From a virus: DNA of 21,579 bases. The notes under the pieces were generated by a model. It was not told the origin of the DNA. It ran no database searches and saw only the letters and a program-made list of their open reading frames with translations. The position numbers were made by a program, and so were the translations under genes. Shown piece after piece: positions 16,322-21,579 of the stretch. The DNA is taken from positions 1 through 21,579 of IMG/VR virus record IMGVR_UViG_3300025151_000353; one strand, written 5' to 3'. Each line of letters opens with the position of its first letter. Positions within the stretch are counted from its first letter, which is position 1.

Positions 16322-17938
16322 ATGAGTTACGGATATAAAAGAAGTACCACAGAACAACTACAGAACTCTGTAATTGACTGGGCTGGGATAACTAAAAATG
16401 TTTCTGATAGGATAATCAAGGAGCAAGATAGAAGAGAGAACCTGAAGGCTGAGTTAGAAACAACTTACAACAATCAGTTAGATGCTCTTAATGACTATCA
16501 GCAAGGATTAGACGTAGAGGCTAATGCCTTTATGATGCAACAGGTTCAAAACCACAAAGCTTTCTTGAAACAAAACCATGACCTTATGAAGGCTGGTCTA
16601 AGATCCGTTAACGACAACAAACTTATACAAACTAACGTAAGCAATACCTGGAAGAGATTAAACTCTGCAATGAAGGGACACCAAGAGGCATTCAAGAAGT
16701 TTTCAGAGAGTGGTAAAACAGGAGACTTGGCATTGGCCGAGTTTTTGGCTGATAGTATAAACGTTAAGGACAAGCAAATATATTTATCTGAAACTGGTGA
16801 GGGATACCTCGCAGCAGTAGATGATAAGGGTGTTATAGACAAGAGTAGCCTACAGGCTATTAGATCTATAGAGCAGGTACAGGCATCAGAATGGGATTCT
16901 ATAGATGTTAATGCGGCTGTACTTAAAGACGCAGCTGGAGCTGCCGTATGGAAGGAAGCTTTTTCATCAACATTTGATGTAGAAAATGTTAGAAATAATC
17001 CTGCATTTAAGGAGTGGAAGGAAAACACCATAACAAAGTCTCTAAACAACGATCAAAGATTATTCTCTGTACTTACAGACTACATGGGATACGACTATAC
17101 ATACAATCCAGACGAGGTTGATGAGAATACTGTACTGTTGAAGAAAGACAAGAATAACGGATTCCCTACACCTGAACTTACTCCAGAGCAAAAGAAGAAA
17201 GCAAGAGATGCGTATGGTAACGCACTAGAGATGGCTCTAGGTAAGAAAGAAGATAAGCAATATGTTGCGCCTACTCAGACTGACTATAAGAGAAGTGATG
17301 CTAAGAAATCTAAGGAAGCTACATTTAATACTATTATAGCGGCTCTTCAAGGAGATCAGGACAAATTCAAGACTATATTCGATCCATATGAGCAGGCTAG
17401 AGCTACGGTAAGTGAAGACAAACTTAGTATACTAGGCAAGGATCCTATAGACATTAAAACTGGTACTACTATCAGTGGAGCTGGTGGAAGAATCGCTGCT
17501 CAATTAGGATTTAGTGCAGAAGAGTTTGAGAAGTATGTAGCCAATAGAAAATTATCAGGAGTAGAGATAGATCCTAAAGTAAGAAGTTTTGAATCGTTTG
17601 ACACAACAAAAGATCTTAATGTAAGGACAGAGACTAACGTTCAGAAATTAAATAAAGCCCTTGTGTTTGATATTGATAACAATGAAATAACTCTACCTCA
17701 AACAGATCCTGAAGGGTTGAAACAGATCTCTAGATCTTTTGCTAACAAATTAATGGGTATTTCTGTTGGAACAGGTATCCCTACATCTGTAGATGATACA
17801 GGTAATGTTACAATTGGAACTGTAGTTATACGTGATGGTATAAACGACATACAAGGGGTTCTTGAAGAACTTCAAAGACAGGTAAGCGCTGGAGGGATTA
17901 AAAGTACAGACGGAATGTACGGGAATAAAGGACAGTAA
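16322..17938 (+). CDS. Putative internal virion / cargo protein, helical (538 aa)
   Basis: No family is recognised with confidence. Residues about 1-260 are dominated by charged helices with coiled-coil character (DRIIKEQDRRENLKAELETT, NNQLDALNDYQQGLDVEANA, KRLNSAMKGHQEAFKKFSES). A lysine-rich linker follows (residues about 280-330: PEQKKKARDAYGN, KRSDAKKSKEATF). The C-terminal part is mixed alpha/beta (DPIDIKTGTTISGAGGRIAA, ALVFDIDNNEITLPQTDPEG, VDDTGNVTIGTVVIRDGIND). It contains no cysteine, signal peptide or membrane segment. It sits between a membrane-active-looking protein and a giant multidomain protein, the arrangement of the ejected protein sets of podoviruses, so a cargo role is reasonable. 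An antisense open frame inside it is a shadow. Confidence 0.65.
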   Translation: MSYGYKRSTTEQLQNSVIDWAGITKNVSDRIIKEQDRRENLKAELETTYNNQLDALNDYQQGLDVEANAFMMQQVQNHKAFLKQNHDLMKAGLRSVNDNKLIQTNVSNTWKRLNSAMKGHQEAFKKFSESGKTGDLALAEFLADSINVKDKQIYLSETGEGYLAAVDDKGVIDKSSLQAIRSIEQVQASEWDSIDVNAAVLKDAAGAAVWKEAFSSTFDVENVRNNPAFKEWKENTITKSLNNDQRLFSVLTDYMGYDYTYNPDEVDENTVLLKKDKNNGFPTPELTPEQKKKARDAYGNALEMALGKKEDKQYVAPTQTDYKRSDAKKSKEATFNTIIAALQGDQDKFKTIFDPYEQARATVSEDKLSILGKDPIDIKTGTTISGAGGRIAAQLGFSAEEFEKYVANRKLSGVEIDPKVRSFESFDTTKDLNVRTETNVQKLNKALVFDIDNNEITLPQTDPEGLKQISRSFANKLMGISVGTGIPTSVDDTGNVTIGTVVIRDGINDIQGVLEELQRQVSAGGIKSTDGMYGNKGQ

Positions 17939-17943
17939 AATTT

Positions 17944-20900
17944 ATGGATAAATTAGAACAACTACACCAACTTTTACAGTCTAAAGGTTTAGACAATAAA
18001 ACATTTGAAGAGTTTAAAGCAAACTTTGGAGACAACCCAGAAAAGCAAAAACAGCTTCATTCGTTTCTTGTGTCTAAGCAAATGGACAACAAGTCATTTG
18101 AAGAGTTTCAGTCAAACTTCTTTACTCCTTTAAAAAAAAAAGAAGATTCTACTTTGGAAACGGAAACTACGGATGGGTTACCGACTCCTACATCCTTGGA
18201 TTCTTCAGAAAAAACCGATGAGGAAGAAGCTTTTAAGACTTTCTTAAGAGTAAATTATCCAGAATTAAACACAGAATACACCTCACTTCAAGAAGAGTTA
18301 GGCACGCTTCCCATGATATCTAATAGATCTGGTCAAGTTCAAAAAAGAATTGACGAGATCAAATCTTACGTAAACCAAAGTGTAGAAGACGCCTCTCAAT
18401 TAGGCCCTAACATATATGCGCAAGATTATATAAACAATAGACTAAAAGTCAATGAGATTAAGTCAAACCTTTTTGAGATAGAAAAAAAGTACGATGAAGT
18501 TTCTAAAAGAACAGACCTTTCATTTGAAGAATTAATATCAAACGATGGTACTTATCAAGACCTTAAAAACCAACAAGGTTTATATGAATCTTTTAACGAA
18601 GACTACGATAAGGCATTAGAGGATATATCAAAAGATACAGGCGGTAAAACAGGGACAAAAGATTTCATGCATACAATAACAGGCCTATTTAATATAGACA
18701 CTGAAAATGCTACCGAGATAACCAAAATGGAGGAGGAGCTTAGACTAGAGATACTTAAAAATCTAGGTTCTGACAAAGAAATGCAAAAGGCTGCTGGAGG
18801 GTATATGACTCTAGAAGAAAAAGAAGAGATTATAGCTATGTCTAAGATGTCTTTGTTTTCAAGAAAATATCAAGATGCTCAGAAAGTTTTAGATAATCCA
18901 GACGCAACAACAGAGGAAAAAGTACAGGCAAGAAATGAATTGTCAAATTCTTTTTTAGATCTAGGTATAAGTATCACTGATGGAAAGATGAACGTCAGTC
19001 CTGCGTTTAAGAAGACAATAGAAAGCAAGAAGTTCAAGGAAATGGCTAGTGAAAATCCAATCCTAGACACTATTAGTACTTTTGTAGGCGCTGCAACAAA
19101 GCTTGCTCTTCAACGTTTTGTACAGTTTCCAGCTGAAATTATGGCCGCTGGTATGAATTATTTCTTTTATGAAGATGATGAGTATTCACCAGCCGATGCT
19201 TTTATAGATTCATTCTCAAGATTTACAAACTTTAACTATGTTCCATCAAGTGAAGAGAAAGGTTTACTTGTAAATGAAAACGGAGAGTTTGAATTTAGCG
19301 GATATGGAGCTGCTAAAGGTGTTGCAGAAGCTTTACCTTTTACTCTTGGATTATTAGCTGGAATGAAGAGTGGGAAGTTCAAGTTACCTAAAAACAACAT
19401 GATAACAAAAATGTTTAGTAGGTACAAGAATCCTCAAAAACAATACGAAAGATACAAGCTTGTGACAGAGTCTTATAAGCTAGCGTTATCAGGAAGCATG
19501 GAGGAAGCTAGAGACTTAGGATTAGATAAAGGAGATGCCGTATTATACGGTAACAGTGTGGCTTTGATGGAAGGTGTAACAGGACTTATAATGCCAGATA
19601 CTAAATACTTTAAAACTGTAGCTGGTAAGGGTGCATTAAAATCATTTAAAGATAACTTAAAAAAGGCAGCGAGCAAAAAAGCTAGATATAAAGCCATACA
19701 AGAATTCTTTACAAACATTGGAAAAGAAATAGGTGAAGAAGAGGCTATGCTTGCGTATCAAGATATTGCAAAAACAGTAGCATTAACTGATCATGAGCTT
19801 TTCTCTGATATTACAGATATAGCACAACAAAAACAATTACTAACTGTTACGGTTGGTCTTTCTGGATCTTTAGGAGCTGTTAAAATCCCTTCGAGTATAA
19901 AGCAGAACAGAAAAAAAATATACAACGACATTAAGGCAAATGCAGATGTTTTATCTGCAATGATATCTGATGAGATTGATATGTTTCCAGAGAAAAAAGA
20001 AGACCTAACAAAGGTTAATAACTATATAGCTAATGTAAAAAAGGCTGTAGAAACATCACCAGAAAATGTTACACCTGAACAAATAGAGCTTCTTACACAA
20101 AAGATAGAGTTACAAAAAGAAATGGAATCTGTAGACGATTCGTTTAAAGGTCCAATACAAGATAAAATAGATAACATAAATAAACAAATAGCAGATGCCG
20201 TTCAAGAGCAAGAAACAAGAGATATACCTGATGATAAACCAGCCGAAGGTGTACAAGAAGTGGAAGAAGAAGTACGGGTCGCTCCTGAAGAAGAAGCGGA
20301 AGTAGAGACTACGACCACTAAGGAGGGTGAGATAGAATTATTTCACTCTACCTCAGAGAATTTTACAGATTTTAATGTTATGGGGATGACAGATGGAAAA
20401 GTTGAGTCTCCACTTAATGAATTAGGTATTCATTTAGGAACTAAAGAACAAGCTCAAAATAGAGCTAAAACAAAAAATATACCTGAGAATAAACAGAGAT
20501 TAATAAAGGTTAAAATAAATCCTAAAAATGTTGTTAGAGTTGACGATGTAGGTAGATGGACTCTTTCAAAATATAGAAACATACTACAAAAATTAGGATT
20601 GGTATCTGAAGAAAGAGGTGTTGCTAAAAAAGAAATAAAATCTTTTGATGACGTATTAAGAGTTTTAAAAGAAAATAATATTGACGCATTTGTTTATAAA
20701 AATAAGTTTGAAGGCAAGGGGGATTCTTATATTGTTTTTGATAATGAGTCTTTAACACAAACAGAGGTAACTGAAGAAGAAGCGGAAGTAGAGACTACGC
20801 AAAAGGTAGAGCCACTTAAGACTACTAAGCCTAATAAAAAGTTAAAGGACGCTTTTGATAATAATACCATAAGTGAAGAAGACTTAGAGGCGATGACTCT

Positions 20901-21579
20901 TTATGCATTAAATAAGAAGCAAAATAAAAAGAGATTAACCCCATTTGAGAAAAGAATTCTAGAGGCAACTTCTGTAGAAAGAGCTGATCAAATAGCAGAT
21001 CTTCAAATAAAATTAGAAGACAATATAAAGGCACAGAGGAAAGAGTTTGATGATATCAGGGCTCAGAAGATAAAAGAAACAGAGGTTGAGGAAAAAGTTG
21101 ATCCAGTAGTTCAAGAGTATCTTGATGAGCTTAACAAATACAGAAGAGCCAAAACTAAAAATGCTTACGATCTAGATGAGAAAAAGATCACACAAGAGCA
21201 GTATGAGGCTGAAAATAAAAGGCTAAACCAAGAGTTAACTGCAACTCAAAAACGCCTTAAAATGAACAATAAAAAAGCAGGTATAGATACAAGAAATGAG
21301 GATTGGAACAAAAAGATTAAAGAAAATCTTCCAGAATCAAACATAAGCACATCTGAAGATCTCAATAAAAAACTAGAAGAAGGAACTTGGGGTATGCTAA
21401 CTGCTGAAAATCCTAACGCAGATATTGTAACGGATAAGCAAAATGAAAATGCTAATAAAAGAGCAGAAAAATGGCTCAAATCAAAAGGCTACTCATTTAC
21501 TAAAATTTTCGGTAAATACGGTAATTCAGAGCAATCTTACTTAGTGGATGGATTGACACGTGAAGATGCTATTGAGTTC
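17944..21579 (+). CDS. Giant polyvalent virion protein with ART-like and DUF3293-like parts, 3'-truncated
   Basis: The frame is open for 1212 codons to the right edge. It starts 5 bases after the previous stop, behind TAAAATTT. In order: two 22-residue N-terminal repeats (7-28 and 38-59); charged helices to about 370; a hydrophobic segment (about 375-480: FVGAATKLALQRFVQFPAEI, VAEALPFTLGLLAGM), possibly membrane-active; more helices, including IGEEEAMLAYQDIAKT; an acidic linker; an ART-like module (about 791-942); a second acidic linker; coiled coils (about 960-1140); and at 1149-1212 a DUF3293-like segment (GMLTAENPN, then GYSFTKIFGKYGNSEQSYLV). The ART-like signs are LFHST with H801, GIHLGTKEQA with H830, VDDVGRW, and the closing DSYIVFDNESL. 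I cannot assign the third catalytic residue. Inferred to be packaged and injected to disarm host or rival systems, as proposed for phage polyvalent proteins. Confidence 0.72.
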   Translation, partial: MDKLEQLHQLLQSKGLDNKTFEEFKANFGDNPEKQKQLHSFLVSKQMDNKSFEEFQSNFFTPLKKKEDSTLETETTDGLPTPTSLDSSEKTDEEEAFKTFLRVNYPELNTEYTSLQEELGTLPMISNRSGQVQKRIDEIKSYVNQSVEDASQLGPNIYAQDYINNRLKVNEIKSNLFEIEKKYDEVSKRTDLSFEELISNDGTYQDLKNQQGLYESFNEDYDKALEDISKDTGGKTGTKDFMHTITGLFNIDTENATEITKMEEELRLEILKNLGSDKEMQKAAGGYMTLEEKEEIIAMSKMSLFSRKYQDAQKVLDNPDATTEEKVQARNELSNSFLDLGISITDGKMNVSPAFKKTIESKKFKEMASENPILDTISTFVGAATKLALQRFVQFPAEIMAAGMNYFFYEDDEYSPADAFIDSFSRFTNFNYVPSSEEKGLLVNENGEFEFSGYGAAKGVAEALPFTLGLLAGMKSGKFKLPKNNMITKMFSRYKNPQKQYERYKLVTESYKLALSGSMEEARDLGLDKGDAVLYGNSVALMEGVTGLIMPDTKYFKTVAGKGALKSFKDNLKKAASKKARYKAIQEFFTNIGKEIGEEEAMLAYQDIAKTVALTDHELFSDITDIAQQKQLLTVTVGLSGSLGAVKIPSSIKQNRKKIYNDIKANADVLSAMISDEIDMFPEKKEDLTKVNNYIANVKKAVETSPENVTPEQIELLTQKIELQKEMESVDDSFKGPIQDKIDNINKQIADAVQEQETRDIPDDKPAEGVQEVEEEVRVAPEEEAEVETTTTKEGEIELFHSTSENFTDFNVMGMTDGKVESPLNELGIHLGTKEQAQNRAKTKNIPENKQRLIKVKINPKNVVRVDDVGRWTLSKYRNILQKLGLVSEERGVAKKEIKSFDDVLRVLKENNIDAFVYKNKFEGKGDSYIVFDNESLTQTEVTEEEAEVETTQKVEPLKTTKPNKKLKDAFDNNTISEEDLEAMTLYALNKKQNKKRLTPFEKRILEATSVERADQIADLQIKLEDNIKAQRKEFDDIRAQKIKETEVEEKVDPVVQEYLDELNKYRRAKTKNAYDLDEKKITQEQYEAENKRLNQELTATQKRLKMNNKKAGIDTRNEDWNKKIKENLPESNISTSEDLNKKLEEGTWGMLTAENPNADIVTDKQNENANKRAEKWLKSKGYSFTKIFGKYGNSEQSYLVDGLTREDAIEF
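17962..18120 (+). repeat. Two N-terminal protein repeats in the giant protein
   Basis: Residues 7-28 and 38-59 align without gaps at a 31-residue period: L-H near the start, then S-K-x-x-(D-N-K)-x-(F-E-E-F)-x-x-N-F. The DNA has diverged more than the protein, which suggests an old duplication kept by selection. Probably a small helical docking unit; the function is unknown. Confidence 0.85.
20285..20313 (+). repeat. 29-base perfect direct repeat, left copy
   Basis: This is identical over 29 bases to 20771-20799. It begins CTGAAGAAGAAGCGG and ends AGAGACTACG, and the bases just outside differ between copies. It encodes the acidic linker EEEAEVETT (residues 782-790) immediately before the ART-like module of the giant gene. 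Confidence 0.95.
20771..20799 (+). repeat. 29-base perfect direct repeat, right copy
   Basis: This is the second copy of the repeat at 20285-20313, offset by exactly 486 bases (162 codons) and in the same reading frame. It encodes the same EEEAEVETT linker (residues 944-952), immediately after the ART-like module. Recombination between the copies would remove the module without shifting the frame. Confidence 0.95.

Noticed and set aside
16546-17049. 167-codon open frame on the minus strand inside the helical cargo gene
   Set aside because: It is antisense to a well-supported gene, is Ser/Leu/Phe-rich like reverse-strand translations of charged helices, and shows no recognisable domain or start context.
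1-21579. Stop-codon reassignment, as known in some crAss-like phages
   Set aside because: Genes end normally in TAA, TAG (8862-8864) and TGA (1350-1352), and no long frame contains an internal TAG or TGA.
1-21579. CRISPR arrays, tRNA genes, insertion sequences and integration sites
   Set aside because: I found no regularly spaced repeats, cloverleaf-like sequences, transposase motifs or integrase genes. The only strong DNA repeat is the 29-base pair inside the giant gene.

Overview
This window looks like part of the late structural region of a tailed phage infecting a Bacteroidota (probably flavobacterial) host. All recognisable genes are on the + strand, and the DNA is AT-rich with AGA/TTA-rich codon use. 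Start codons are preceded by A/T-rich leaders rather than Shine-Dalgarno sequences. Three of the few intergenic gaps carry a TAnnTTTGC motif, the Bacteroidota -7 promoter element. The portal, capsid and gp10/muzzle-type protein resemble those of crAss-like phages (Crassvirales) and related podovirus-like Bacteroidota phages. That placement comes from remembered family sequence and gene order, not from a search. Genes end in TAA, TAG or TGA with none read through, so I see no stop-codon reassignment.

Layout: the window opens inside a large terminase gene, at its Walker B motif (1-1352). A 4-base overlap leads to the portal gene (1349-3769). A promoter-like gap precedes an acidic scaffold-like gene (3816-4931) and the major capsid gene (4955-6346), which is followed by a strong UUCG-capped terminator. 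Next come a conserved gene of unknown function (6420-7163), a second terminator and a second promoter motif. Two connector/ring-type genes (7249-7947 and 7947-8864) and a very long muzzle or stabilisation-type gene (8866-14514) follow. Then come a tiny lipoprotein (14527-14712) and a beta-rich probable structural protein (14718-15467). A third promoter motif opens the probable internal-virion (ejected cargo) block: a Gly/Ala-rich protein (15509-16315), a helical protein (16322-17938) and a giant multidomain protein that runs off the right edge (17944 to beyond 21579).

Working together: terminase and portal package DNA into a shell built by the scaffold and capsid proteins. The connector proteins and muzzle form a short tail, and the last three genes probably encode proteins packed in the head and injected with the DNA. 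The most notable find is in the giant protein. A module resembling an ADP-ribosyltransferase fold (about residues 791-942) is bracketed by a perfect 29-base direct repeat with an in-frame 486-base period, and a DUF3293-like segment lies at the truncated end. This looks like a modular polyvalent effector protein whose toxin-like domain could be gained, swapped or lost cleanly.

There is no gene-free stretch longer than 100 bases. I see no tRNA, rRNA, CRISPR array, insertion sequence or integration site.
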